A stretch of 64,000 nucleotides of DNA from Clostridia bacterium (GCA_026000755.1 BNZC01000003.1:14003-78002), one strand, 5' to 3'. Positions 17,879-26,556 are shown, counted from the first letter of the stretch. Numbers and translations are program-made. The notes: generated from the sequence alone by a model not told the origin.

Positions 17879-18010
17879 TTTACTATTCACGGTTGAACCG
17901 TTCCGAGAGGCGTTTTTCGAAGAAAAACCCGATTAAGTCATGCGCCAAATCGCATTTTTTTGCGATGTGTGTGCATAATTGTTGCTTTCACAGGAACTGT
18001 GAATAGTAAC
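17879..18010. mobile_element. Small inverted-repeat element (132 bp) with 8-bp target duplication
   Basis: Ends TTTACTATTCACGG and GTGAATAGTAAC are inverted repeats. The element is flanked by perfect 8-bp direct repeats ACTAGATC at 17871-17878 and 18011-18018, the mark of transposition. No coding capacity. The last 30 bases are identical to the 30-bp element at 33600-33629. Interpreted as a MITE-like non-autonomous element inserted between fliA and the FapA-like gene. Confidence 0.8.
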
Positions 18011-18037
18011 ACTAGATCCAAAAGGGGGGGATAGCAC

Positions 18038-19459
18038 ATGGAACAGGCAACAGATTCTTATAGAGAAACAATGAAAGTCAGCGTATCGGTAGACCGTATG
18101 CGTGCAACTGTAAGCTTTACCCCGCCAACGGTGCAGGAGGGTGAACTGCAAGCTACCCCTAATCAACTGCTAAGTGTAGAAGAGATTAAGAAAGGCTTAG
18201 AGGAAGCATATATCAGCAAAGGTGTGCAGGAAGGGGAGATTGCGGCTTTTGTAACAAGCCGCAATTACAATAGAGATTATATCTTAGCGAGGGGAAAGGC
18301 TCCTGTTACGGGGAAGAGTTCTTATGTGGAACATCTCTTTGAAATAAAACCCAGCCACCAACCCAAGCGCAGACCCGATGGAAGCGTGGATTACCATGAA
18401 CTTGGCATGATCGTCAGTGTGGATGAGGGTGCCGTGTTGGCATGTATGCATCCGGAAGTTCCGGGAACGCCGGGATATACTGTCTATGGGGATGAAATTC
18501 TTCCAAAACCTCTAAAGCCTGTTAATTTTGCATATGGGACAAATGTATGCCTTTCCCCGGACGGAAAAGAACTTCACGCAGAAGTTTCCGGTCATGTTTC
18601 CCTGCAAAATGGCAAAGTTGTGGTTTCTAATGTGTATGAGATTGCTGAATCGGTGGGAACGGGTACCGGCGACATCGATTATAAGGGAACCGTTCTGGTT
18701 CGAGGTGATGTGCAAGAGGGCTTTACCATTTCTGCTACAGGAGATATTGTGATAGACGGCGTGGTAGAGGGAGCAACGCTTCATGCAGGCGGTAATATTA
18801 TCCTAAAGAGAGGGATTCATGGAAACGGTCATGCGCACATTTCAGCAGGCGGAAATATTTTGTCAAAATTCATTGCCAATGCCTATGCAGATGCGGGTAA
18901 TTACCTGGAAGCGGAGGAGATTCTCTATAGCAATGTGACATCAGCCGTAGACATCCGAGTAAAAGGGAAAAACGGCAAAATAAACGGCGGTGTGGTGCGG
19001 GCAGGCAGCAGCATAGAAGCGGGTAATATTGGATCCGCCATGGGCGTACCGACTCGTGTGGAGGTTGGGGTTGCCATTGAACTGAAAGAGCGACATATGG
19101 AACTGCAAGCAAAGGTAATGGAGATTTATAAAGCCATAGAGCAGATTCGTCCAATTTTGCAGACTTATTCAGGGAAAGCAACAAGAAGAGAAGAGATTAC
19201 GCCGGAGAATGTGAAGCGAATTACACAGCTGACAGAGGCTTTTCGTGAGAGGCAAGCACTGTTAAATGCAACCAAGGCGGAGATCAAAGAAGTGACCAAA
19301 CAGATGTCAGAGTCCTCCAATGCGAGAATTCTTGTGGAGGGTACCATTTACCCGGATGTGGTGATCGGTATTTCTGATTTAGGTACTACGATAAATACCA
19401 AACAGCAGCATGTACAATTTAAGAAAGTGGACGGAAATATTTCCGCTTTGATGATATAG
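18038..19459 (+). CDS. FapA (DUF342) family protein
   Basis: 473 residues with the FapA layout: an N-terminal wing domain, a right-handed parallel beta-helix (about residues 205-340) with the repeating pattern G-D-I-V-I-x-G-x-V and A-G-G-N-I, and a C-terminal coiled segment. These proteins are widespread in motile Clostridia near flagellar genes; exact role unknown. G7 forms part of the ribosome binding site. The 3' end is duplicated 77 bp downstream (see 19465-19536). Confidence 0.85.
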   Translation: MEQATDSYRETMKVSVSVDRMRATVSFTPPTVQEGELQATPNQLLSVEEIKKGLEEAYISKGVQEGEIAAFVTSRNYNRDYILARGKAPVTGKSSYVEHLFEIKPSHQPKRRPDGSVDYHELGMIVSVDEGAVLACMHPEVPGTPGYTVYGDEILPKPLKPVNFAYGTNVCLSPDGKELHAEVSGHVSLQNGKVVVSNVYEIAESVGTGTGDIDYKGTVLVRGDVQEGFTISATGDIVIDGVVEGATLHAGGNIILKRGIHGNGHAHISAGGNILSKFIANAYADAGNYLEAEEILYSNVTSAVDIRVKGKNGKINGGVVRAGSSIEAGNIGSAMGVPTRVEVGVAIELKERHMELQAKVMEIYKAIEQIRPILQTYSGKATRREEITPENVKRITQLTEAFRERQALLNATKAEIKEVTKQMSESSNARILVEGTIYPDVVIGISDLGTTINTKQQHVQFKKVDGNISALMI

Positions 19460-19464
19460 CATGT

Positions 19465-19536
19465 ACGATAAATACCAAACAGCAGCATGTACAATTTAAG
19501 AAAGCGGACGGAAGAAAATCTGCTTTGGCTATTTAG
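19465..19536 (+). repeat. Duplicated 3' tail of the FapA-like gene
   Basis: Second copy of the final 23 codons and stop of the preceding gene. Stop-to-stop distance is 77 bp, so it is out of frame with the parent. The copy still reads as a tail (TINTKQQHVQFKK...SAL.I, stop) with a few substitutions (VDGNISALMI in the parent, ADGRKSALAI in the copy). Confidence 0.8.
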
Positions 19537-19547
19537 GAGGTATCAGT

Positions 19548-19862
19548 ATGATTCGACCTGTAGAACTTCATGGAATGGTGCAGAGTACCCAAGATGTTAG
19601 TACGATGAAGCACAATGAGAATCAGCGGCCGGTGGTAGAGCAACAGGCCATGCAGTTGCAACATGAAAAACAACTCATGCACCAAGCCAAACAAGTGAAG
19701 AATAAAGAGGATACGCAGCGAGAGGACAATAAGCATGATGCGCGAAAAAAAGGGAAGAATGAGTACATAGCGATTAAGAAACGCAAAGGGAAGAATGCAA
19801 AAACGCAGGTGGCAGAGGAGGGATTCTTTGCAGAACATGAGAGTTTTGATATACAGGTGTAG
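19548..19862 (+). CDS. Conserved protein of unknown function, highly charged
   Basis: 104 residues, Gln/Lys/Glu-rich, without membrane segments; it begins MIRPVELHGMVQ and has a strongly basic segment (about 65-85) before an acidic-aromatic tail (EEGFFAEHESFDIQV). I recognise the type as a small protein commonly found after the FapA-like gene in Lachnospiraceae flagellar clusters, but know no function. AGGAGG precedes the ATG. Its 3' end is also duplicated downstream. Confidence 0.7.
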   Translation: MIRPVELHGMVQSTQDVSTMKHNENQRPVVEQQAMQLQHEKQLMHQAKQVKNKEDTQREDNKHDARKKGKNEYIAIKKRKGKNAKTQVAEEGFFAEHESFDIQV

Positions 19863-19875
19863 GGAGAGAAGTTGC

Positions 19876-19939
19876 GAAAACGCAGGAAGCAGAGGAAGGA
19901 TTCTTTGCAGAACGTGAGAGTTTTGATATACAGGTTTAG
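19876..19939 (+). repeat. Duplicated 3' tail of the preceding small gene
   Basis: Near-copy of the last 20 codons of the gene ending at 19862; stop-to-stop distance is again 77 bp. Reads AKTQ.AEEGFFAE.ESFDIQV, stop, in both copies. One of the two differences (H to R) is a single base; several third positions also differ, so the tail seems to have been kept or copied as coding sequence. Confidence 0.8.
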
Positions 19940-19971
19940 ATAGTGTGTAATGTTTAGGGAGAGGTGAAGAA

Positions 19972-20733
19972 ATGACAGTACTGGAGATTATACTCATTGC
20001 AATCGGAATTATTATGATGCTTGGCAGTTTTTTTGTAGCAGAAAAGCTTTCCCCCAAGGAAATCAATCAGATTGCCGAATTAAGCTCTGCGGAAATTAAC
20101 CGCATTTTCGAGAAAAATATGGGTTCCGTGGCAAAGCAGGTGGAGAATATGGTGGACGATATTATCGACCGAGATATGGACATTGTAGACCGAGCCTTAG
20201 ACAAAGAAACAAACTTAAAATTAAACGCCATTCACGAGTATTCGGATACGGTGATTGAAACCATACAAAAGAGCCATAACGAAGTGATGTTCCTATACAG
20301 TATGTTGAACGACAAGCACAAAGAAATGACAGAGTATGCGGGGAAGTTGTTAAAACTTCGTAAGCAGTTAGAGCGTTTGCAGGAAAAGATTGCAAACACC
20401 TTACAGGAATCGGATCGCAGGTCGGAGGCTCCCGCACGGGGGGGGTATGTGAGAGAACCCATGGCAAGCAGTGAATTGCCTGATTTTGATCAAAATCAGC
20501 AAAGTGATCCATTTGAACAGATGGAGCAGATCGAACGGATGGAACAGATGGGACAAACTCCCGGTTCTGCCAAGTCCGCCGCAGTAGAAGAGGGAGAACC
20601 CTCGAACCAGAATCAGATTATTTTAACTCTCTTTGAAAAGGGAATGAGCATGGTAGACATTGCCAAGCAGCTTGGTCTGGGGCTTGGTGAAGTAAAACTT
20701 GTGATTGAATTGTATCGAGGTGAGGTTGCATGA
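19972..20733 (+). CDS. DUF6115-like membrane-anchored protein with C-terminal HTH-like segment
   Basis: 253 residues: N-terminal membrane helix (about 4-23), long heptad-rich helical region (about 27-145), a variable linker with G8 (near 20438-20445), an EQM(E/G)Q-type repeat, and a C-terminal helix-turn-helix-like segment (GMSMVDIAKQLGLGLGEVKLVIELYRG). The type is known from Lachnospiraceae flagellar clusters; function unknown. Overlaps the next gene by 4 bases. Confidence 0.75.
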   Translation: MTVLEIILIAIGIIMMLGSFFVAEKLSPKEINQIAELSSAEINRIFEKNMGSVAKQVENMVDDIIDRDMDIVDRALDKETNLKLNAIHEYSDTVIETIQKSHNEVMFLYSMLNDKHKEMTEYAGKLLKLRKQLERLQEKIANTLQESDRRSEAPARGGYVREPMASSELPDFDQNQQSDPFEQMEQIERMEQMGQTPGSAKSAAVEEGEPSNQNQIILTLFEKGMSMVDIAKQLGLGLGEVKLVIELYRGEVA

Positions 20734-21353
20734 AATTAAAATATTACCTAAGAGGTCTTGGTATAGGCATTATTTGTACCTCCTTTATTTTGACCATTGC
20801 TTTTTCTGCACAGGGAAAAGCCCCTGCCATGACCGATGCGCAGATTATTACAAAGGCAAAAGAATTGGGATTGGTGGAACCCCCGAAAAAGACCGAGGAT
20901 GTCTCGGGTCAAGGCACACAAGATGCCCAGGCGGATCAAAATGCAAATGAGAATGCTGATAATCCGGGGGCAGGAACGGATAATGGAAGTGGTGATGGAA
21001 GCGGTGATGGAAGCACACCGACGGATGATACGAATACGCCCCCTGCCCAGTCGGAGGGGGATGGGGTAGGAGATGCGGCGCAGGGTGGTGAACCTGTGGC
21101 GGATGCATCTTCGGAAGAAGGACTAGAGCAGGGAACCGCTACACAATGGGTTCCCATTACCATTGCTAAAGGAGAATACTCGGATAAGGTTTCCCGTAAA
21201 CTCTATGATGCGCAGCTGATTGACGATCCTGTGGCATTTAATAAATATTTGATTCAACAAGGGATGGATACACGCTTAATAGGCGGGGTTCATAGCATAC
21301 CCAGGGGAAGCAGTAAGGAAGAGATTGCGAAAATGTTGACCCAGAAGCCGTAA
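20730..21353 (+). CDS. Membrane-anchored protein with MltG/YceG-like C-terminal domain
   Basis: 207 residues: an N-terminal membrane helix (about 8-28), a low-complexity Asp/Gly/Asn/Pro linker (about 50-130), and a C-terminal domain of about 70 residues with the pattern IAKGEYSDKVSRKLYDAQLI..P..FNKYLIQ, then IPRGSSKEEIAKML. This resembles the N-terminal LysM-like part of endolytic transglycosylase MltG without its catalytic domain. It may bind peptidoglycan; last gene of the motility run. Confidence 0.65.
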   Translation: MKLKYYLRGLGIGIICTSFILTIAFSAQGKAPAMTDAQIITKAKELGLVEPPKKTEDVSGQGTQDAQADQNANENADNPGAGTDNGSGDGSGDGSTPTDDTNTPPAQSEGDGVGDAAQGGEPVADASSEEGLEQGTATQWVPITIAKGEYSDKVSRKLYDAQLIDDPVAFNKYLIQQGMDTRLIGGVHSIPRGSSKEEIAKMLTQKP

Positions 21354-21387
21354 TGTGTATTAAGTGTGAGTTTGTTGTCAGTGGCAT

Positions 21388-21416
21388 CTTGGAAAATAGT
21401 TCAATCTTTTTTCAAG
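21388..21416. terminator. Possible bidirectional terminator between convergent genes
   Basis: CTTGGAAAA pairs with TTTTTTCAAG around a ten-base loop in the 85-base gap between the motility cluster and mnmA. Weak stem of A-T and G-T pairs; supported mainly by its position between convergent stop codons. Confidence 0.35.
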
Positions 21417-21438
21417 AAGTCAAAGGCTTGGCTCGTTG

Positions 21439-22518
21439 TTACGCACATATGCTTCCCCCGCCCAATACAATATCCCCTTGATAGAACACCACGGCCTGTC
21501 CCGGGGTAATGGCGCGGACAGGCTCTTTGAAAGTGCATTTTAACAAATCCTTGTCTATTTTCTCAATTACAGCACTTGCACCCTTATGGCTGTATCGAAT
21601 CTTTGCCACAACCTCTGTTTTCGGGGCAATATCCTCTGCCGCCATCAAGCTGAGTTGATTGGCGAACAACTCGGTAGAAAATACATCCTCTGCTTCCCCT
21701 ATGACTACGGTATTGGTGTCAGGGCAGATCCGGGTAACAAAAACAGGCCTGCCCAAGGCAAGCCCTAAGCCCTTACGCTGACCAATGGTATAGTGGGTAA
21801 TGCCCTTGTGCTGACCTAGTATTGCACCCTCTGTGGTCACAAAATTTCCGGGAGGCGGAATCACCCCCCCCCGTTCTCGTTCAATAAATGCGGCATAATC
21901 CTGATCGGGGACAAAGCAGATTTCTTGGCTGTCCGGTTTATTTGCAGTACGAAGCCCGATCTTTTCTGCTATGGCACGGATTTCTTCCTTGGTGTATTCC
22001 CCCACCGGCATAAGCGTATGTGCCAGTTGCTCTTGGGTCAGATTATACAAAGCATAAGTCTGATCCTTTTCGGCGGTAGCGGAAGTGGATAAGGCAAAGC
22101 GACCATTTTGCAAATGTATGACCCTGGCATAATGCCCCGTTGCAATATAATCCGCTCCAAGGGCAAGGCTCTTATGCAGGAGAGATTCCCATTTGACATA
22201 GCGGTTACAGGCGATACAGGGATTGGGCGTTTTTCCATTGACATATTCTTCCGTAAAATAGTCAATCACATACTTCTGAAATTCCGCCTTAAAATTCATT
22301 ACATAATAGGGAATGTCAAGACTTTCCGCCACTCTCCTGGCATCGTCTACAGCGGATAGACCACAGCAACCGCCGCTTTCCTCTTGGACAAATTCCGCTT
22401 CCTCCTGCCAAATCTGCATGGTTACGCCAATGACTTCATAACCTTGTTCTTTGAGCAAATAGGCAGCTACGGAAGAGTCTACCCCCCCCGACATACCAAC
22501 TACTACTTTTTTCTTCAT
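21439..22518 (-). CDS. mnmA: tRNA-specific 2-thiouridylase MnmA
   Basis: Thiolates U34 of tRNA for Lys, Glu and Gln using sulfur relayed from a cysteine desulfurase. PP-loop GMSGGVDSS at residues 8-16; catalytic C101 (TPNPCIAC) and C201 (EICFVPD) both present; 359 residues, normal. Last gene of the iscR-nifS-iscU-mnmA run, which supplies the sulfur donor. Two coding-strand G tracts occur: G8 in the invariant P-loop (22482-22489) and G9 (about 21863-21871). Confidence 0.95.
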   Translation of the reverse strand: MKKKVVVGMSGGVDSSVAAYLLKEQGYEVIGVTMQIWQEEAEFVQEESGGCCGLSAVDDARRVAESLDIPYYVMNFKAEFQKYVIDYFTEEYVNGKTPNPCIACNRYVKWESLLHKSLALGADYIATGHYARVIHLQNGRFALSTSATAEKDQTYALYNLTQEQLAHTLMPVGEYTKEEIRAIAEKIGLRTANKPDSQEICFVPDQDYAAFIERERGGVIPPPGNFVTTEGAILGQHKGITHYTIGQRKGLGLALGRPVFVTRICPDTNTVVIGEAEDVFSTELFANQLSLMAAEDIAPKTEVVAKIRYSHKGASAVIEKIDKDLLKCTFKEPVRAITPGQAVVFYQGDIVLGGGSICA

Positions 22519-22549
22519 GGATTAAAATCTTCTTCCTCGTTACAAAAAT

Positions 22550-22585
22550 TTAGTATTCCGCTGTCACTTCTTCGCCAATATCTGT
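22550..22585 (-). repeat. Duplicated 3' tail of iscU
   Basis: On the minus strand, 57 bases after the iscU stop, the tail is repeated: TDIGEE-V-(T/E)-(A/E)-E-Y then stop. The copy is in the same frame as iscU beyond the first stop, so reading through the TAA would add a second, similar tail. Fourth case of tail duplication in this window. Confidence 0.7.
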
Positions 22586-22606
22586 CGTTACATCGTTTAC
22601 TATACT

Positions 22607-23044
22607 TTAATACTCTTCTTCCACTTCTTCTTCGCCAATATCCGTCTTTGGTTTCTCTAAACCCTCTATCTGCATACCGTTCTTTTCGGCATAATCCCAG
22701 AGAGCGGCGTGAATCGCCTCTTCCGCCAAAAGGGAACAGTGAACCTTTACAGGCGGCAAACCATCCAGAGCCTCCATTACCGCTTTGTTGGTCACCTGTA
22801 AGGCTTCCTGCACCGTCTTTCCCTTGACCAGTTCCGTTGCCATACTACTGGTCGCTACGGCAGCACCGCAACCAAAGGTCTTGAATTTTACGTCACGAAT
22901 CACGCCGGTTTCATCAATGTCCAAAAACATACGCATAATGTCGCCACATTTGGCATTTCCTACGGTACCTATACCACTGGCATTCTCAATCTCGCCCATA
23001 TTCCGAGGATTTTGAAAATGCTCCATAACTTTCTCTGTGTACAT
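22607..23044 (-). CDS. iscU: Iron-sulfur cluster scaffold protein IscU/NifU-like
   Basis: 145 residues. The three cluster-ligand cysteines are present at C33 (NAKCGD), C59 (FGCGAA) and C103 (VHCSLLAEE), with the conserved D35. It accepts sulfur from the desulfurase encoded just upstream. The C-terminus carries a family-atypical acidic tail (EEEVEEEY), and this tail sequence is duplicated after the stop. GGAGG lies before the ATG. NifU N-domain only, no Nfu domain. Confidence 0.93.
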   Translation of the reverse strand: MYTEKVMEHFQNPRNMGEIENASGIGTVGNAKCGDIMRMFLDIDETGVIRDVKFKTFGCGAAVATSSMATELVKGKTVQEALQVTNKAVMEALDGLPPVKVHCSLLAEEAIHAALWDYAEKNGMQIEGLEKPKTDIGEEEVEEEY

Positions 23045-23074
23045 AAAAATTTCCTCCTAAGATTTTGTAGTAAC

Positions 23075-23142
23075 TGTAATTATTACGATTCACGGTTGAG
23101 CTCCAAACGCTGCCCGCTTTCATTTTACTGTAAATCGTAATA
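23075..23142. repeat. Degenerate inverted-repeat element between iscU and iscS
   Basis: ATTACGATTCACGG at one end and ACTGTAAATCGTAAT at the other, with internal AAACGCTGCCCGCT resembling the CGGCTGCCCGCT module of the element at 26600. Flanks match at only about five of eight positions. Likely an older, decayed copy of the same MITE-like family. Confidence 0.5.
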
Positions 23143-23143
23143 T

Positions 23144-24316
23144 TTAATTCTGTTTCTTCATAAAATCCTCATACAATGGTGACATATCTCGAAGCCTTGC
23201 CACAATTTTCTTCACTGCTTCTATGGTAATATCCAAATCTTCCTTGGTGGTATCCCCCCCCAAGGTCAAACGCAGAGAACCATGGGCGATTTCATGGGGC
23301 AGTCCAATAGCTAACAACACATGAGAGGGATCAAGCGATCCGGAAGTACACGCCGAGCCGGAGGATCCGCAAATTCCCTCCATGTCTAACATGATAAGCA
23401 AGGATTCTCCCTCAATAAATTGAAAGCAGAAACTGGCATTGTTGGGCAGACGAGAAGTTCTGGAACCGTTTATCCTGCTGTAGGGTATTTCCTTTAGGAT
23501 ACGAATCAAAAGGTAATCCCGAAGCTGCATTTCCCGCATGGCACGTTCCATCATGGAAGCATGCGCCAGTTCTACTGCCTTGCCAAGACCTACGATGGCG
23601 GGAACATTTTCCGTACCTGCCCGTCGCTTTCGCTCCTGCGCTCCGCCGTGAAGAAAGGAACGAATCTTAAGCCCTGTTCGAATGTATAGAAAACCAATGC
23701 CCTTTGGACCATTTAACTTATGCCCGCTTGCACTTAACAGGTCGATGTGGTATTCATCCACGGAAATAGGCACTTGTCCGAAAGCCTGTACCGCATCCGT
23801 ATGAAATAGTATGCCCGCTTCCTTGGCGATTTTTCCGATACTGCGAATGTCTTGGATGGTTCCAATCTCGTTATTGGCAAACATCACGGAAATCAAAATC
23901 GTATCGGGACGAATCGCTGCCCTTAATTGGTCTAAACTGATAAATCCGTTTTCATCTACATCAAGGTAGGTCACTTCAAATCCTGCCGCTTCTAAATATT
24001 CACAGGTATGAAGGACGGCGTGGTGTTCTATTTTCGTGGTAATGATGTGTTTGCCCTTTGTGCGGTAAGCCTCCGCCACCGCTTTAATCGCCCAGTTGTC
24101 GGCCTCTGTGCCGCCTGCCGTAAAATAGATTTCATTGTCTTTGGCAGACAGAGCCTTGGCAATAATCTCTCTGGCATCAGTTACCGCTTTTTTGCTTCTT
24201 GCGCCAAATTCATACACAGAGGAGGCGTTGCCATAGTGTTCGCTCAAGTAGGGCAGCATGGCATCTACTACCCGAGGATCTGTTTTTGTTGTGGCCGCAT
24301 TGTCAAGATATATCAT
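23144..24316 (-). CDS. iscS: Cysteine desulfurase (IscS/NifS family)
   Basis: PLP enzyme that supplies sulfur for Fe-S clusters and tRNA thiolation. 390 residues; PLP lysine K200 in SASGHKLNGPKG, substrate histidines (IEHHA), and the catalytic loop cysteine C323 in SSGSACTSG. The loop form and the neighbouring iscU and mnmA point to a housekeeping IscS role. A G8 tract lies in the coding strand near 23254-23261 (L-G-G-D). Confidence 0.95.
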   Translation of the reverse strand: MIYLDNAATTKTDPRVVDAMLPYLSEHYGNASSVYEFGARSKKAVTDAREIIAKALSAKDNEIYFTAGGTEADNWAIKAVAEAYRTKGKHIITTKIEHHAVLHTCEYLEAAGFEVTYLDVDENGFISLDQLRAAIRPDTILISVMFANNEIGTIQDIRSIGKIAKEAGILFHTDAVQAFGQVPISVDEYHIDLLSASGHKLNGPKGIGFLYIRTGLKIRSFLHGGAQERKRRAGTENVPAIVGLGKAVELAHASMMERAMREMQLRDYLLIRILKEIPYSRINGSRTSRLPNNASFCFQFIEGESLLIMLDMEGICGSSGSACTSGSLDPSHVLLAIGLPHEIAHGSLRLTLGGDTTKEDLDITIEAVKKIVARLRDMSPLYEDFMKKQN

Positions 24317-24422
24317 GGTGATACCTTCCTTTATTATAATTTTTATGATTGTTAAATAATCCGGTTCGCAAACATTCTGTTCTTCGAAACTTCACGGGTG
24401 CAAACAGAAATGTTTCAAATCG

Positions 24423-24866
24423 TCAAGTGGCTTGGCTTGTCAGCTTCTTATTCTCTTCCACCAATTCTTGGATTTTGATACTGTCTACGGCATCATTTAT
24501 GCTGTCATGAATCCTTTTCCAGACCAAACGGCTGACACAGGAATCGGAATCCCCACAGCCGCAAGCATAGCTGCTGTCTATATCGCTTACACATTCTGCC
24601 GGTCCTAAGTCGCCCTCTAAGGCACGCAGTACATCTCCTACGGAAATCTCATCCGTCGTCCGGGCTAAGCGGTAGCCGCCATTTGCACCTCGCACACTTT
24701 CCACCAGATTGGCACGTTTTAATTTCCCCATCAGTTGCTCTAAATAGGCAGGGGAAATATCTTGCCGCTTTGCAATGCCCGTTAGGGAAATGGGTTCCTT
24801 TCCGCCGTATACCGCCAAATCCACGAATGCGCGAAGCCCGTAACGTCCTTTTGTAGATAGCTTCAT
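24423..24866 (-). CDS. iscR: Rrf2-family Fe-S regulator IscR
   Basis: 147 residues: Rrf2 winged helix (MKLSTKGRYGLRA) and a cluster-binding region with C92, C102, C104 and C110. An upstream in-frame ATG at 24902 is possible, but the start used here has GAGGAAA at the right distance and matches the family. As leader gene of the iscS-iscU-mnmA run it likely represses the operon in its cluster-loaded form. Spacing of the cysteines differs slightly from E. coli IscR (92, 98, 104). Confidence 0.92.
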   Translation of the reverse strand: MKLSTKGRYGLRAFVDLAVYGGKEPISLTGIAKRQDISPAYLEQLMGKLKRANLVESVRGANGGYRLARTTDEISVGDVLRALEGDLGPAECVSDIDSSYACGCGDSDSCVSRLVWKRIHDSINDAVDSIKIQELVEENKKLTSQAT

Positions 24867-24886
24867 GGTAGTTTCCTCTATCCCGA

Positions 24887-24927
24887 CTAGTGTACGGTAC
24901 ACTAGAATCCCAAGTAAATTAGTCGGG
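24887..24927 (-). promoter_or_regulatory. Candidate IscR operator region
   Basis: A perfect 19-base palindrome, CTAGTGTAC-G-GTACACTAG (24887-24905), overlaps one arm of a second inverted repeat, CCCGACTA...TAGTCGGG (24882-24889 and 24920-24927). The latter resembles the CCNGACTAA half-site of cluster-bound IscR. Both lie between the predicted start of transcription and the iscR start codon, where binding would block transcription. Confidence 0.55.
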
Positions 24928-24943
24928 TTTCTTTCCTGTCTCT

Positions 24944-24972
24944 ATAATAGCACGCTTTTGTCGTTCTGTAAA
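24944..24972 (-). promoter_or_regulatory. Sigma-A promoter of the iscR operon
   Basis: On the minus strand TTTACA (24967-24972) is followed after 17 bases by TATTAT (24944-24949). Transcription would start near 24937, just before the candidate operators. Confidence 0.7.
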
Positions 24973-25023
24973 GTACTTCTTTTACATAAAATAAAAAGAA
25001 ATCGTAAGGACGGTTTATTTTCT

Positions 25024-26556
25024 ATGAATACTGCATTTTCAAAACACCCGCTGCTTACGGGAACCCTCCTGCTCACCTTAGCGGGCTTGGCTTCCCGTGT
25101 CATAGGGTTTTTCTTTAGAATATTCCTGTCACATACAATCGGTGCGGAAGGACTTGGCATCTATCAGCTGATTTTTCCCGTGTTGGCTCTGTCCTTTTCC
25201 CTGACGGCGGCAGGGATACAGACTGCGATTTCAAAATTCGTGGCAGGGGCGGCCATTGGTGTCAAAGAGGGAAAAGCTCCGGTTGTGGCGAGGGCAACCA
25301 TTGGTGTCAAAGAAGGAAAAGACTCATTAAAAGATTCTCTATTAAAAAGTGTGATTTCCCCCCTCACCTATCTGTGGGCAGGACTGATTCTCTCCCTACT
25401 TCTGTGTGCCGCCTGCACTTTCTTTGTCTATTATTATGCAGAAATTTTGGCGGTTTCTCTCTTTCACGAACCACGCTGCATTCCCCTCCTTAAAATCTTA
25501 GCCCTCTCGATTCCTTTTGGCGGCATTCACGCCTGTATCAACGGTTATTTTTATGGTCTGAAAAAAACAGCCGTACCTGCCATTTCCCAACTCTTGGAAC
25601 AAATCGCTCGAGTGGGGGCGGTCTATGTGATTTACTCCATTACCATAGAGCAGGGTGGAACCGTTTCCGTGTCCATGGCAGTCTGGGGCATTTTGGTGGG
25701 AGAGGTTATTTCCGTGTTGTATAGTATCACCATGATGAGAGGGCGTTCTGACTCCTTGGAAAATGCAAAGCAGAAACAAATGGGCAGGGGTATGACACGC
25801 TTAGCGAACAAAAAAACTTTTGACAAGCAGACCATACTGAAACAAAAAATCATCGATAAGCAGGGTTTGTCTCGGTATTGCCCAGGTATCGCCCTTAAAA
25901 TGCAGGGCTTAATTGCGTTTCGGCAGATTCTGCTATTGTCCGCCCCCCTTACGGCAAACAGGGTCTTAATCAATCTGATGCAAAGTGTGGAAGCCATCCT
26001 AATACCTGCCAAGCTTCGCACCTTCGGTTATTCCCATGAAGAAGCCCTAAGTCTATTCGGTGTGTTGGCAGGAATGGCAATGCCCATTATCCTATTTCCT
26101 TCTGTGGTGACAGGTTCCCTATCCGTTATGCTGTTGCCTGCCATTTCAGAGGCACAAGCAAAAGGAGATGTACCCTATATCAAAAATGCCGTAAAGAAAA
26201 GCTGTTTTTATTGCATCACCTTTGGCTTGTGTGCCACCTTAGGATTCCTCTTGTTGGGGAAATGGTTTGGAACGGTAGTCTTTTCCAATGAATTTGCAGG
26301 CACGTTGATTATGATTTTAGCGTGGATTTGCCCCTTTTTATATCTGACCACCACCTTAAACAGCATCCTAAACGGATTGGGAAAAACCACACTAACCCTG
26401 TGCCTAAACTTGTTAAGCTCCGGCATACGCATTTTCTTTATCTGCTTTCTCATGCCCACATTTGGAATCAAGGCCTGCCTGTGGGGGATGTTAGCAGGTG
26501 ATTTGGTGGTATCTCTTTGTTCCGTGGCAGCGTTAAAAAGGATTGTGTGGCGTTGA
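25024..26556 (+). CDS. SpoVB/MurJ-like polysaccharide flippase (MOP superfamily)
   Basis: 510-residue multi-pass membrane protein with MOP-family features: N-terminal amphipathic start (LASRVIGFFFRIFLSHTIGAEGLGIYQLIFP) and about 14 hydrophobic segments. It resembles SpoVB, a transporter needed for spore cortex, fitting a sporulating host, but a lipid II or polysaccharide flippase of vegetative cells is also possible. The ORF is open upstream; ATG at 25024 begins the conserved part. A 45-bp (15-codon) in-frame tandem duplication gives two IGVKEGK stretches near residues 78 and 93. Confidence 0.85.
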   Translation: MNTAFSKHPLLTGTLLLTLAGLASRVIGFFFRIFLSHTIGAEGLGIYQLIFPVLALSFSLTAAGIQTAISKFVAGAAIGVKEGKAPVVARATIGVKEGKDSLKDSLLKSVISPLTYLWAGLILSLLLCAACTFFVYYYAEILAVSLFHEPRCIPLLKILALSIPFGGIHACINGYFYGLKKTAVPAISQLLEQIARVGAVYVIYSITIEQGGTVSVSMAVWGILVGEVISVLYSITMMRGRSDSLENAKQKQMGRGMTRLANKKTFDKQTILKQKIIDKQGLSRYCPGIALKMQGLIAFRQILLLSAPLTANRVLINLMQSVEAILIPAKLRTFGYSHEEALSLFGVLAGMAMPIILFPSVVTGSLSVMLLPAISEAQAKGDVPYIKNAVKKSCFYCITFGLCATLGFLLLGKWFGTVVFSNEFAGTLIMILAWICPFLYLTTTLNSILNGLGKTTLTLCLNLLSSGIRIFFICFLMPTFGIKACLWGMLAGDLVVSLCSVAALKRIVWR

